Notes: generated by a model not told the origin, from the sequence alone. A stretch of DNA of 64,000 nucleotides from Actinomadura sp. NAK00032 (GCF_013364275.1 NZ_CP054932.1:1984001-2048000); one strand, 5' to 3'. Shown: positions 42,896 to 51,406, counted from the stretch's first letter. Numbers and translations are program-made.

Positions 42896-43639
42896 TCACG
42901 CTCGGCCGAGGTGCCGCGCGAAGAACCGGACCGCGCTGTCGGCCTCGAACCTGGGCAGCTCCTTGTGCTTGCCCACGTTGGCGTGCAGCGTCTTCTCCGC
43001 AGAGGCGAAGGCGTCGAACAGCGCCAGAGCGGCCTGGCGCGGGATGTGCTCGTCGTCCCACTGGATGGCGAACTCCACCGGGACGGTGATCCGCTTCGCC
43101 GCCTCGGCCAGCCGGTCGGGCCAGTGGAGACCGAACACCCCGGCGGTGATCCGGGAGTCGGCCGCCGTCAGCGGGACGCCCACCGCCGTGCCCATGTTCA
43201 GCCCGAAGTAGCCGACCGGCCCGTCGGCGCCGATCTCGGGGAGCCGCTGGAGGGCGTCCAGCGCCGCCCGGTACTCCGGCACGGCGCGCTCCGCCAGGTG
43301 GGCGTTGTAGCGGACGACGACCGGGCCCTCCGGCTCGCCCGCCTCCCGCGCCCGGTACAGCGCGGCGATCTCCTCCTCGTCGTGCGCCGTGCGCGGCCGG
43401 TCGCCGTGCCCGGGGGCGTCGAGGACGGCGACGTGGAAGCCGCAGCCCTCCACGAGGAGGCGCGCGCGGCCCGACATCGCCGGGGACTTCTTGTGGTTGC
43501 CGCCGCCGTGGCCCAGCAGCACGAGCGGCGCGCGGCCGCTGCCGGCCGACCAGAGCACACCGGGGACGCCGTCCACGGTGAAGTCGCGTTCGATGACGCC
43601 GCCGGACGACGTCTCGGCAGTGAATCGCAAGGGATGCAC
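42896..43639 (-). CDS. Alpha/beta hydrolase-fold protein lacking the nucleophile serine
   Basis: A 247-residue dienelactone-hydrolase-like protein. The oxyanion region LLGHGGGNHKK and the strand-turn VLDAPGHGD are typical, and candidate acid and base residues are D196/D197 (QWDDEHIP) and H225 (VGKHKEL). The nucleophile elbow reads GYFGLNMGTA, so position 148 is Asn (codon AAC) where the family has Ser. One base change would restore AGC. The protein may be inactive as an esterase, may act as a binding protein, or may use another mechanism. A perfect hairpin follows the gene. Nothing nearby explains a substrate. Confidence 0.87.
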   Translation of the reverse strand: MHPLRFTAETSSGGVIERDFTVDGVPGVLWSAGSGRAPLVLLGHGGGNHKKSPAMSGRARLLVEGCGFHVAVLDAPGHGDRPRTAHDEEEIAALYRAREAGEPEGPVVVRYNAHLAERAVPEYRAALDALQRLPEIGADGPVGYFGLNMGTAVGVPLTAADSRITAGVFGLHWPDRLAEAAKRITVPVEFAIQWDDEHIPRQAALALFDAFASAEKTLHANVGKHKELPRFEADSAVRFFARHLGRA

Positions 43640-43834
43640 AGGTGGTGCCTTTCGGGAGTGCCTGACTGTCGAGGCGCTCCCGGCGACCCCTACGTCAATC
43701 GCCCGACCGTGACGACGAGGGGAGCACCCACATCGGTACAGCGTTCATGGGGCTCACCTCCAAGTGTCAGAACACGGCCGACGGCAACCTATCAACCGGC
43801 CCGTCCGCGCTCCACTCCTTTATGGCGCGCGCAC

Positions 43835-44368
43835 TCAGCACAGCTGCTCGGTGACGAACCGGACGCGCTCCTCGACGGGGACGCGGGGCAGTTCCACCAG
43901 CTCGTAGCCGTACTCGGCGTAGGTCGTGACCATGGACTCGTAGGTCCGTTCCGCCTCGGCCGGAGACTGCTTGCGTTCGGTGTCCTGCTCGTAGATCTCG
44001 GGCCAGGGCGGGGCGATGAACACGCGCCGCCGGTAGCGGAAGGTGCGCGCCGCGGTGTGCAGATGCGGCGGGACGGGCCGTCCCTCAAGGCGGAGATAGC
44101 CGACGATGTCGGGGATCCCGCGATCGAAGAGGACGGTCCCCGGCTGCGCCTGCATGCTGCGGTAGGAGCGCATCTCCCAGCAGAGCATCATCTCGGCGAA
44201 CAGTTCGACGTCCTGCCAGGGCAGCGCGCGGCCTCCGATGGCCACCTGGTCCTGGATGACGCCTCGCCCGGCCTCCTGGGACCGCGCGAAACCCGCCCGC
44301 TCCAAGCGGTCGATCAAGGTGCTCTTCCCGGACCCGGGCCCTCCGGTGACCACAACGAACCCCTCCAC
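43835..44368 (-). CDS. P-loop ATPase/kinase (AAA_28-like)
   Basis: A 177-residue nucleotide-binding protein. Walker A TGGPGSGKST lies at the extreme N-terminus and FDRGIPDIVGYL is the second characteristic motif (DRG, as in thymidylate-kinase-like folds). Members of this group are small kinases of unknown substrate. GTG at 44368 is chosen because AGGGGG lies 8 nt upstream; a TTG at 44425 would add an arginine-rich extension. It diverges from the DHFR-like gene. The preceding 43640-43834 gap shows no gene. Confidence 0.83.
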   Translation of the reverse strand: MEGFVVVTGGPGSGKSTLIDRLERAGFARSQEAGRGVIQDQVAIGGRALPWQDVELFAEMMLCWEMRSYRSMQAQPGTVLFDRGIPDIVGYLRLEGRPVPPHLHTAARTFRYRRRVFIAPPWPEIYEQDTERKQSPAEAERTYESMVTTYAEYGYELVELPRVPVEERVRFVTEQLC

Positions 44369-44477
44369 CGCCGCAACCCCCTCTCCACGCCGCCAGAAAC
44401 CCCGTCCCGGCCAGAGCCTCGACAAGCTGGCGGCCGTCCTGGCCGCCGCCTAGAACACCGATCACAAGGAGCTTCCC

Positions 44478-45044
44478 ATGGGACGACTGATCATCAACGT
44501 GGCCATGACCGTCAACGGCGCCTTCGAGGCCCCCGAGGCCGAGCCGCAGGGATGGTTCGTCAACGACCCCGACAGCACGCGGTTCGGACGCGAGGTGTGG
44601 GAGGCGGCCGACGCCATGGTGCTCGGGCGCAAGACCTACGAAGGGCTGTCCGCCGTCTGGCCCCAGCTCGCCGACGTGCCCGGTTTCGAGGAGTACGCGG
44701 CCCGGATGAACGGCATGCCCAAGTACGTCGCGTCCCGGTCGCTGACCGGACCGCTGGACTGGAACGCCACCCTGCTCGACGGCGACCTCGCCGCGAGCAT
44801 CCGCCGCCTCAAGGAGGAGCACGCCGGCAACCTGATCTCCCCGAGCGCCGGCGAGCTGACCCGCGCCCTCATCGCCGCCGACCTCGTCGACGAGTTCTGG
44901 TTCACCGTCAACCCCTACCTGTGGGCGACCGGCCCCCGCATCTTCGACGAGATCGGGCCCGTCCGCCTGCAACTCGTCAACACCACGACGTTCCCCTCCG
45001 GCGTGGTCCGCCTCTGCTACCGCCCCACCCCGCCGACCGAGTAA
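44478..45044 (+). CDS. Dihydrofolate reductase family protein (RibD C-terminal type)
   Basis: A 188-residue NADPH-dependent reductase-fold protein. Conserved features are IINVAMTVNGAFE at the N-terminus, VLGRKTYEG in the NADPH-binding region and the glycine motif ISPSAGELTRALIAADLVDEFWF. Members are often annotated as dihydrofolate or deaminase-reductases, but the true substrate is usually unknown. AAGGAG lies about 8 nt before the ATG. A 22-bp palindrome follows its stop. Confidence 0.9.
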   Translation: MGRLIINVAMTVNGAFEAPEAEPQGWFVNDPDSTRFGREVWEAADAMVLGRKTYEGLSAVWPQLADVPGFEEYAARMNGMPKYVASRSLTGPLDWNATLLDGDLAASIRRLKEEHAGNLISPSAGELTRALIAADLVDEFWFTVNPYLWATGPRIFDEIGPVRLQLVNTTTFPSGVVRLCYRPTPPTE

Positions 45045-45056
45045 CCGCCCGTCCCG

Positions 45057-45078
45057 CCGTCCACCGATCGGTGGACGG
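45057..45078. promoter_or_regulatory. Perfect 22-bp palindrome between DHFR-like and ABC genes
   Basis: Each half is CCGTCCACCGA, with no spacer. It lies 13 nt after the reductase stop and about 58 nt before the ABC transporter ATG. It could be an operator for the exporter (perfect two-fold symmetry with no loop) or, folded with a GATC loop, a terminator. I favour the operator reading. Confidence 0.5.
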
Positions 45079-45135
45079 CAAGTTCAGCCGATCGATCCTG
45101 CCGGGGGCCCCGGCCCGTTTCAGAGGATGATCGTC

Positions 45136-45936
45136 ATGACGAACTCCCAGCAAGAAGCACTTCTCGGTGGCGGCGGCGCGGCCGGTGCGCCCGCCTCTGC
45201 CGACGCCGTCCGGTTGACGTCGGTGCGCAAGGTCTACGGCAGTACGAGGAACGCCGTGGTCGCCCTCGACGGGGTGAGCGTCGGGCTGCGCAAGGGCGCC
45301 TTCACCGCGATCATGGGGCCGTCCGGCTCCGGCAAGAGCACGTTGCTGCAGTGCGCCGCCGGGCTGGACCGGCCGACGTCGGGCTCGGTGACGCTGGACG
45401 GCGTGGAGCTCACCTCGCTCGGCGAGCGGGAGCGGACCCGGCTGCGCCGCCGGCGGATCGGTTTCGTCTTCCAGGCGTTCAACCTGCTGCCCGCGCTGAC
45501 CGTGCGCGACAACGTGGCGCTGCCGCTGCGGCTGGCGGGCCGCCGTCCCGAGCGCGGGGCGGTGGAGGAGGTGCTGGAGCGGGTCGGACTCGGCGGCCGG
45601 CTGGGCAGCCGGCCGGGCGAGCTGTCCGGCGGCCAGCAGCAGCGGGTCGCGATCGCGCGGGCGCTGATCACCCGGCCGGCGGTGCTGTTCGGGGACGAGC
45701 CGACCGGCGCGCTGGACACCGGCACCGCCCGGGAGGTGCTCGCCCTGCTGCGCGAGGCGGTCGAGGAGACGGGGCAGACGGTGGTGATGGTCACCCACGA
45801 CCCGGTCGCCGCCGCGCACGCCGACCGCGCGCTGTTCCTCGCGGACGGACGCCTGGCCGGTGAGCTGGAGCTGCCGACCGTCGAGCGGGTCGCCGCGCAG
45901 ATGACCCGCCTGGGCGCGGACGGAGCGGGCCGATGA
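45136..45936 (+). CDS. ABC transporter ATP-binding protein (MacB/LolD type)
   Basis: ATPase subunit of a MacB-like exporter. Walker A GPSGSGKST, Q-loop FVFQAFNLLPALTVRDNV, signature LSGGQQQR, Walker B VLFGDEPTGALD and H-loop VTHD are all intact. ATG at 45136 is chosen over the ATG 9 nt upstream because AGAGG is well spaced only for this one. The stop overlaps the permease start (ATGA). With the palindrome upstream it forms an operon with the FtsX-like permease; the cargo is unknown. Confidence 0.94.
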   Translation: MTNSQQEALLGGGGAAGAPASADAVRLTSVRKVYGSTRNAVVALDGVSVGLRKGAFTAIMGPSGSGKSTLLQCAAGLDRPTSGSVTLDGVELTSLGERERTRLRRRRIGFVFQAFNLLPALTVRDNVALPLRLAGRRPERGAVEEVLERVGLGGRLGSRPGELSGGQQQRVAIARALITRPAVLFGDEPTGALDTGTAREVLALLREAVEETGQTVVMVTHDPVAAAHADRALFLADGRLAGELELPTVERVAAQMTRLGADGAGR

Positions 45937-48440
45937 CCGCGATCGCGTTGCGCATGCTGCGGTTCCACAAGGGCGGTTTCCTGGCCTCGTTCGCCGCGCT
46001 GTTCCTGGGCGCGCTGATCGTGGTGGGCTGCGGCGGGCTGCTGGAGACCGGGATCCGCTCCGCCGCGCCGCCGCAGCGGCTGGCCGCCGCACCGATCGTC
46101 GTCACCGGCGACCAGCGCTACCACGGCACCGTCCAGGAGCTGATCTTCCCCGAGCGGGCCCGCCTGGACGCCGCCCTGACCGCGAAGATCGGCGCGGTGC
46201 CGGGGGTCGCCGCGGCGGTGCCGGACGTCTCCTTCCCCGCCGCGCTCGCCTCTCACGGCGCGGTCACCGGGCACAACTGGGCCTCGGCGCGGCTCGCCCC
46301 GCACCGGCTCGCGCAGGGCACCGCGCCGTCCGGCCCCGGGCAGCTCGTGCTGGGCGAGGACCTGGCCGAACGGGCCGGCCTGCACACCGGAGGCCGCGTC
46401 GAGCTGCTGGTGCGCGGCGCCACCGAACGGTTCCAGATCGTCGGGCTGGCCGCCGGCACCGCCGACGTCTTCGTCACCGACACCGACGCGGGCCGCCTGA
46501 CCGGACACCCCGGCAAGATCGACTCGGTGGGCGTGCTGCTCGCGCCCGGCGCCGACGGCGGCCGCGTCGCGCACGCCGTGGAGTCCGCGATCGGGTCCGG
46601 CCCGGCCGTGCTGACCGGGGACGACCGGGGGCGCGCCGAGGACCCCGGCCTGATCGAGGGCACCGACGACCTGATCCCGCTCGCCGCCGCGTTCGGCGGC
46701 CTCGCGGCACTGGCCATGGTGTTCGTGGTGGCCGGCACCGTGGGCCTGTCGATCCGGCAGCGCGAGCGCCAGACCGCGCTGCTGCGCGCGGTCGGCGCCA
46801 CCCCCGGCCAGCTCCGCAGGATGATCCTGGCCGAGACGATGATCCTCGCGGTGGCCGCGACCGTGCCGGCCTGCCTCCTCGCCCCCTGGTTCGGCGGACG
46901 ACTGCTGAAGGCGTTCACCCACGGCGGCGTGGTCTCCGACGCGGTCGCGTTCCGCTCCGGTGCCTTCCCGCTGATCGCCGGCGCCGGTCTCGCCCTCGCC
47001 GCCGCGCTGGGCGCCGCCTTCATGGCCGCGCACCAGGCGGCGCGCACCCGCCCGGCCGAGGCGCTCGCCGAGGCCGCGCTGCAACGCCGCTGGTTCAGCG
47101 CCGGCCGGGTCGGTCTCGGCGTGCTGTGCCTGGGCGGCGGCGCCGCGCTCGCGGTCGGCACCGCCGGGGCAGACGGCCCCGACGCCGGCGGCGTCGCCAC
47201 CCCCGCCGCGCTGGTCTGGACGATCGCGTTCGGCCTGCTCGGCCCCGTCCTGGCCCGCGCCATCACCACCGCCCTGGCCCGTCCGGTCCGCGCGCTGTCC
47301 GGCCTGACCGGAGAACTGGCCACCGCCAACGCCCGCGCCCGCACCGCCCGCCTCACCGCCGCCGTGATGCCGGTCATGCTCGCCAGCGGACTGGCCCTCA
47401 GCCTGACCTACCTGCAGACCACCCAGTCCGACGGCAACCGCCGCGCCTTCGAGCAGGCCCAGCGCGCCGACCTCGTGCTCACCTCCACCGCCGGCGGGAT
47501 GCCCCTGGACACCCTCGACACCGTCCGCGCGATCCCCGGCGTCGCCGCCGCGACCGCCCAGATCCCCAGCCGGGGCTTCATCGAGCCCACCGCGGCGCCC
47601 ACGCCCTCCGGCGGCGAGGAAGAGGAATCGGCCGGTCCGCAGCCCACCGAACTCGCCCTCCAGGGCATCACGCCCCAGGGAGCCGATCGGACGACCTCCT
47701 ACCGCGCCGCCACCGGCACCCTGACCGCACTCCAGGGCGACACCATCGCGCTGCCCACCCGCTACGCCACCGGACACCGGATCGGCGACGCCATCCCGAT
47801 GCGCCTCGGCGACGGCACCCGCACCCGGCTCAAGCTCGTCGCCACCATCGACGCACGGCGCGGCTACGAGACCGCTCTAGTACCGGCCGCGCTGCTGGCC
47901 CCGCACACCGGCACCGGACTCGTCCCGCAGATCCTCATCAGCGCCGAACCCGGCACCGACCGCACCGCGCTGGCCACCGCACTGACCTCCAGCGGCGGCC
48001 CCGGCCTCCACCTCGCCGACCGCGCCGCCCTGTCCGCCGCCCAGCAGGACCAGGACCGCACCCAGGCGACCATGGCCTGGCTCGTCCTCGCCGTCGTCGT
48101 CGGCTACGCGGTCATCTCCTTGATCAACACCCAGGCCCTCGCGACCGCCGAACGCCGCCGCGAGTTCGGGCTGATGCGCCTGGTGGGAGCCACTCGCCGG
48201 CAGATCCTGCGGATGATGGCCGTCGAAGCCACCCTCGTCGCCGCCGCCGGCATCACCCTCGGCCTCCTGATCGCCGCCCTCACCCTGGTCCCGACGGGCC
48301 TCAGCGTGCTGGACTCCCCCCTCCCGGGCGGCCCACCCTGGCTCCTGGCCGCGATCGCCGCCGCAGCCCTCGCATCCACCGTCCTCACCACCCTCACCAC
48401 CACCCGCATCACCCTGCGAGGCGGCCCCCTAGAGCCCTGA
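45933..48440 (+). CDS. FtsX-like ABC transporter permease
   Basis: An 835-residue two-module FtsX/MacB-type permease. One N-terminal helix (about 17-38) is followed by a large periplasm-facing domain. Then come three helices (about 250-360, with AAFGGLAALAMVFVVAGTV), a repeat of the same plan, and three final helices (about 710-825). The conserved ALLRAVGATPGQLRRMI and its second copy LMRLVGATRRQILRMM are the coupling motifs to the ATPase. Such exporters extrude peptides, lipoproteins or drugs by a mechanotransmission mechanism. Confidence 0.93.
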   Translation: MTAIALRMLRFHKGGFLASFAALFLGALIVVGCGGLLETGIRSAAPPQRLAAAPIVVTGDQRYHGTVQELIFPERARLDAALTAKIGAVPGVAAAVPDVSFPAALASHGAVTGHNWASARLAPHRLAQGTAPSGPGQLVLGEDLAERAGLHTGGRVELLVRGATERFQIVGLAAGTADVFVTDTDAGRLTGHPGKIDSVGVLLAPGADGGRVAHAVESAIGSGPAVLTGDDRGRAEDPGLIEGTDDLIPLAAAFGGLAALAMVFVVAGTVGLSIRQRERQTALLRAVGATPGQLRRMILAETMILAVAATVPACLLAPWFGGRLLKAFTHGGVVSDAVAFRSGAFPLIAGAGLALAAALGAAFMAAHQAARTRPAEALAEAALQRRWFSAGRVGLGVLCLGGGAALAVGTAGADGPDAGGVATPAALVWTIAFGLLGPVLARAITTALARPVRALSGLTGELATANARARTARLTAAVMPVMLASGLALSLTYLQTTQSDGNRRAFEQAQRADLVLTSTAGGMPLDTLDTVRAIPGVAAATAQIPSRGFIEPTAAPTPSGGEEEESAGPQPTELALQGITPQGADRTTSYRAATGTLTALQGDTIALPTRYATGHRIGDAIPMRLGDGTRTRLKLVATIDARRGYETALVPAALLAPHTGTGLVPQILISAEPGTDRTALATALTSSGGPGLHLADRAALSAAQQDQDRTQATMAWLVLAVVVGYAVISLINTQALATAERRREFGLMRLVGATRRQILRMMAVEATLVAAAGITLGLLIAALTLVPTGLSVLDSPLPGGPPWLLAAIAAAALASTVLTTLTTTRITLRGGPLEP

Positions 48441-48460
48441 CCAGCGGCCCACCCGCCGTC

Positions 48461-48492
48461 CACGCCCCCGGCCACCCACGCCGCGGGGCGTG
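48461..48492. terminator. Hairpin between convergent permease and DUF397 genes
   Basis: An 8-bp stem (CACGCCCC with GGGGCGTG) around a 16-nt loop that can extend by a further CGG/CCG pairing. It sits in the 70-nt convergent gap and could end both transcripts. Confidence 0.45.
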
Positions 48493-48510
48493 CGGGCTGC
48501 TCGGGGCGCC

Positions 48511-48690
48511 CTACGGCCACCGCTTCAACTCGGCCAGAAGCGCCCGGAACACGACCGGACCGAGCAGAATCACACTCCCGCCCGGCACCTTGGAGTCCCG
48601 CACCCCCACACCTCCAGCGACCGGCGCCACTTCCACGCAGTTGCCGCCAAGGTTGTCGCTGTAACTAGACCGACGCCAGTTCAACTCCAT
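48511..48690 (-). CDS. DUF397 protein, copy 1
   Basis: A 59-residue protein: MELNWRRSSYSDN, then NCVEVAP, GVGVRDSK and the C-terminal FRALLAELKRW. This is the full DUF397 pattern. DUF397 proteins pair with WhiJ/BldB-like HTH regulators in actinomycete developmental control, and some such pairs behave like toxin-antitoxin modules. The ATG replaces a longer upstream extension that overlaps nothing recognisable. It is the most diverged of three tandem copies. Confidence 0.88.
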   Translation of the reverse strand: MELNWRRSSYSDNLGGNCVEVAPVAGGVGVRDSKVPGGSVILLGPVVFRALLAELKRWP

Positions 48691-48766
48691 CGTCCTCCCA
48701 GAACCTTTCGGACGAGACTCCGTGCTCCTACGACGACGGAAGCGCATCCGCCAGCAGCGCTGCCAG

Positions 48767-48946
48767 TCACCAGTGCTTGAGTTCGGTCAGGAGTGCGCGG
48801 AATGCGCCTGCGGTGAGGAGCAGGTGGGGCCTGTCCGGGTCTTTGGAGTTCCGCATGCCGATGGCGTCGGGGAACATGGCGACCTCCACGCACGCCCCTT
48901 CTTGATCGTTGCTTCGCCATGCTTTACGCCATGTCACCTGATCCAT
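48767..48946 (-). CDS. DUF397 protein, copy 2
   Basis: A 59-residue DUF397 protein: MDQVTWRKAWRSNDQ, ACVEVAMF, IGMRNSKDPD, AFRALLTELKHW. AGGAGG lies 8 nt before the ATG. A hairpin terminator separates it from copy 3, so it probably has its own promoter. It is closer to copy 3 than to copy 1 (shared WRKA-x-xSNDQ and NSKDP/DSKDP segments). Confidence 0.9.
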   Translation of the reverse strand: MDQVTWRKAWRSNDQEGACVEVAMFPDAIGMRNSKDPDRPHLLLTAGAFRALLTELKHW

Positions 48947-49008
48947 GTCGACGCCCTCCTCAAGGGGTTGGCCCTGGGTGAAGCGTGGGTGCGTGGCGCT
49001 GGGTTGTC

Positions 49009-49053
49009 CAGGCATGCCGTGGCCCCGGCCGTGCGCCAGGGGCCACGTGCCTG
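49009..49053 (-). terminator. Hairpin terminator between DUF397 copies 3 and 2
   Basis: A 15-bp stem (CAGGCA then CGTGGCCCC on one arm, with a 3-nt bulge) around a 12-nt loop, 10 nt beyond the copy 3 stop. Confidence 0.7.
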
Positions 49054-49062
49054 ATTAGGGGA

Positions 49063-49248
49063 TTACCGCTGCTTGAGGTCGGTCAGGAGCGTGCGGAATG
49101 CGGCCGGAGGGAGAAGGAGTTTGGGACCCTCCGGGTCTTTGGAGTCCCGAAGGCCCACACCTCCAGTGAGGGCGGCCAACTCCACGCAGGATCCCCCTTG
49201 GTCGTTGCTCTGCCGCGCTTTTCGCCACACCGTCATCTGCTCGTCCAT
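49063..49248 (-). CDS. DUF397 protein, copy 3
   Basis: A 61-residue DUF397 protein: MTVWRKARQSNDQ, SCVELAAL, VGLRDSKDPEGP, AFRTLLTDLKQR. Its start overlaps the end of the HTH regulator by 16 nt, so the pair is translationally coupled and is the core of the module. GAGGAG lies 3-5 nt before the ATG. Confidence 0.92.
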   Translation of the reverse strand: MDEQMTVWRKARQSNDQGGSCVELAALTGGVGLRDSKDPEGPKLLLPPAAFRTLLTDLKQR

Positions 49249-50021
49249 CGCTCCTCAATTACCTTTCTTATGAACTCGCGTGAGGCGTCGCTGCTCAGTG
49301 CCTTGGCCTGCAAGGTTGAGAACGCCGTGACGATATGCAAGATATCGTCTCGATCGCTCGAAGTGACACCCCCAGTGGAGGTCTCCTGGTACAGGAGTTC
49401 TTCGCCGGTTGGTTGCGTCGCGAGATCGAACGAGCCGCTGATGCCTCGGTAGTAAGCAGTAGGGGCGATCTGAAGTGAGACGTTCTCCCATTGAGACACC
49501 TCGAGTAGGAACTCGAGCTGTTCGCGCATGATGTCCGGACCGCCGACTTCTCGCAGCAGGACGGCTTCTCCGATGACGACGCAGATCGTCGGTGCTGGTT
49601 CGCTCCTCAGGGCCTGCTGACGCCGCATGCGTCCTTCATAGGTGCTGTCGGCTGGCAGGAGCACACGCGCGTACCTCTGAGTTTGCAACAGACCGTAAAC
49701 GAAGGTCTCGTGGTAGGCGCGCAGCAGTGCTGCGGTGGACTCGGCCTCTGAGTAGTCGGTGAAGAACTTGGGATGGGCGGACGACTTGAGGATGTCGTCC
49801 CAGGCGTCGCGAAGTGTGGTGCCGGTGCCGAGGGCCTCGTCCAAGCGCACGGCAAATTCCTGCCGGCAGCGAGTCGTCCCGTTCTCTACTTGTGCGATGT
49901 AGCTGCGGCTGACTGCGGCGCGTTTGGCCAGCTCTAGCCGTGATAGTCCAGCCTCCTGGCGAAGCCGCGTCACTTCTTGGCCGAAGGAGATCGTCTGACG
50001 CGTCGGCTTGCGTGCAGCCAA
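49233..50021 (-). CDS. Helix-turn-helix regulator with DUF5753 domain (WhiJ-like)
   Basis: About 262 residues. The XRE-type HTH (about 12-70) reads TRLRQEAGLSRLELAKRAAVSRSYIAQVENG; the DUF5753 domain (about 85-250) includes AYHETFVYGLLQTQRYAR and the C-terminal YYRGISGSFDLA. It is the DNA-binding partner of DUF397 proteins in modules related to Streptomyces whiJ and the abaA-like clusters. TTG at 50021 is chosen because AGGGAGG is 8 nt upstream; GTG at 50030 abuts that site and is less likely. It is divergent from an HATPase gene, as in whiJ-type clusters. Confidence 0.9.
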   Translation of the reverse strand: MAARKPTRQTISFGQEVTRLRQEAGLSRLELAKRAAVSRSYIAQVENGTTRCRQEFAVRLDEALGTGTTLRDAWDDILKSSAHPKFFTDYSEAESTAALLRAYHETFVYGLLQTQRYARVLLPADSTYEGRMRRQQALRSEPAPTICVVIGEAVLLREVGGPDIMREQLEFLLEVSQWENVSLQIAPTAYYRGISGSFDLATQPTGEELLYQETSTGGVTSSDRDDILHIVTAFSTLQAKALSSDASREFIRKVIEERWTSR

Positions 50022-50046
50022 GTGGCGCACCTCCCTGGAACTGGCT

Positions 50047-50068
50047 CACACCTTCTGACAGCGGTGTG
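50047..50068 (-). promoter_or_regulatory. Inverted repeat upstream of the DUF5753 regulator
   Basis: CACACC and GGTGTG separated by 10 nt lie just upstream of the regulator start, in the gap shared with the divergent HATPase gene. Possible autoregulatory operator. Confidence 0.3.
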
Positions 50069-50153
50069 CGTGTGTTGGCGTTGTTCCGTGGCGACACTAC
50101 GCCTCGCAGTGGATTCTGTGCACAGAGTCACGGAAATCCGGAGGTGATCGTTT

Positions 50154-50534
50154 ATGCAGGGGCGTGCGGAGATCGTCGTCCCGGTTCGGGCGGAGTCGGT
50201 CAAATCGGCTCGGGACTGGACGGGGGACGTCCTGGAGAAGTGGGGGCAGGACGCCTACGTGGCGCAGGTCGTGGTGTCGGAGCTCCTCACCAACGTCTTG
50301 CAGCACACCGTGAGCACCTCGGCGACCGTGCGGCTCATTCAGGCGGACAGGGGCACCGTCGTGGAGGTGTGCGACTCCTCCGACGTCCTGCCGGCTCCGG
50401 GCTCGGTCGACCTGCTGAGCGAGGACGGGCGCGGGCTGGCGATGCTCGGCGCGCTCGTCAAGGAGTGGGGTGCGCAGCCCCTCGGAGGCGGCGGGAAGGC
50501 AGTGTGGGCGCTCCTACCTGACGGGGCGGCGTGA
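50154..50534 (+). CDS. Anti-sigma-type ATP-binding protein (HATPase_c, RsbW-like)
   Basis: A 126-residue GHKL-fold protein. N-box VVSELLTNVLQH, G1-like VCDSSD and G2-like DGRGLAMLGALV are visible. Such stand-alone kinases act as anti-sigma factors or partner-switch proteins, and one is commonly found beside WhiJ/DUF397 genes. GGAGGT lies 8 nt before the ATG. The next gene overlaps it by GTGA. Confidence 0.88.
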   Translation: MQGRAEIVVPVRAESVKSARDWTGDVLEKWGQDAYVAQVVVSELLTNVLQHTVSTSATVRLIQADRGTVVEVCDSSDVLPAPGSVDLLSEDGRGLAMLGALVKEWGAQPLGGGGKAVWALLPDGAA

Positions 50535-51406
50535 ACGACGCCGACGCGCTGGCCCGGCTGCGGACGCGCTTTCCCGGCTGGGCCGTGTCGGTGGAGCGCG
50601 GCATGTGGCGGGCCTCGGGAAGACGGCTCATCTCGGCGTCGTCGCCGGAACTACTGGAGGCGGCGATGCGCGGCGAACCGCAGTTCTCTGCTGACCTCGT
50701 GGCTCGGAGGGTGCCGGTCAGGCGCATCGGCTCGTTGACGAGGGGCGACCGTGCTCGTCGCTCTGGGAGCCTGGATTCCCTCGCGCGGGGGATCGGCTCC
50801 GGTCGTGCGGGGGAGTTGCGCGGCGGGCGTTGCGGCGAGCGTGGAGGCATGCGACGTCACGAAGCCGCCGATGTGCACCTTGCCCCTGTGATCCCGCGCC
50901 GGGCCCGATGGATCGCCTACGCCATCCCCCTGTGCGTGCTGCCGTCCTCGATCTTCCGTCTCACGCTGATCCCTGACGACGCCACGATCGGCGAGGCGAT
51001 CTACATCCCGGCGCTCAGTGCGGTTTCCTTCGCGTTCGGCCTGCTTGCACTCGCGCTGGTGCGTCCATGGGGCGAGGCGGTTCCCCGGTGGGTTCCGTTT
51101 GTGGGCGGCCGGACGCCCCCGGTGCGCATGGTGGTGGTCCCGTTCGCCACGGCCGCGGTGCTGATCACTCTGCTGGCCGCCTACGGCGGGCTGAACGCGG
51201 TGTTCGGGTTCGTGGATTCGGCGCCTGTACTCATCGGCAAGGAGCGCCCGGATCATCCTGCGGTCTCTGAAGACCTCGGCCTGCTCGGCGCGGCTTCTTA
51301 TGCACCCATGCTGGCCTGGGGGCCGCTCATCGGAGCCGCGACCTTGTCCTATCACCGCCGCCGCACATCCACGCGCCCCGCAGGTGCATGGCTCCCCACC
51401 GCGTGA
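50531..51406 (+). CDS. Possible fusion of a small DUF-like protein and a membrane protein
   Basis: A 291-residue open frame. The first 50 residues (LRTRFPGWAVSVERGMWRASG) look like the short proteins that follow HATPase genes in such clusters. Residues about 60-105 are Arg/Gly/Ser-rich and look non-conserved. From M106 (nt 50849, GGAGG directly before) a four-helix membrane protein follows. Two once-separate genes may have fused by loss of a stop codon, or the second starts at 50849 on its own. The GTG start overlaps the upstream stop by 4 nt. I do not recognise the membrane part. Confidence 0.55.
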   Translation: MNDADALARLRTRFPGWAVSVERGMWRASGRRLISASSPELLEAAMRGEPQFSADLVARRVPVRRIGSLTRGDRARRSGSLDSLARGIGSGRAGELRGGRCGERGGMRRHEAADVHLAPVIPRRARWIAYAIPLCVLPSSIFRLTLIPDDATIGEAIYIPALSAVSFAFGLLALALVRPWGEAVPRWVPFVGGRTPPVRMVVVPFATAAVLITLLAAYGGLNAVFGFVDSAPVLIGKERPDHPAVSEDLGLLGAASYAPMLAWGPLIGAATLSYHRRRTSTRPAGAWLPTA

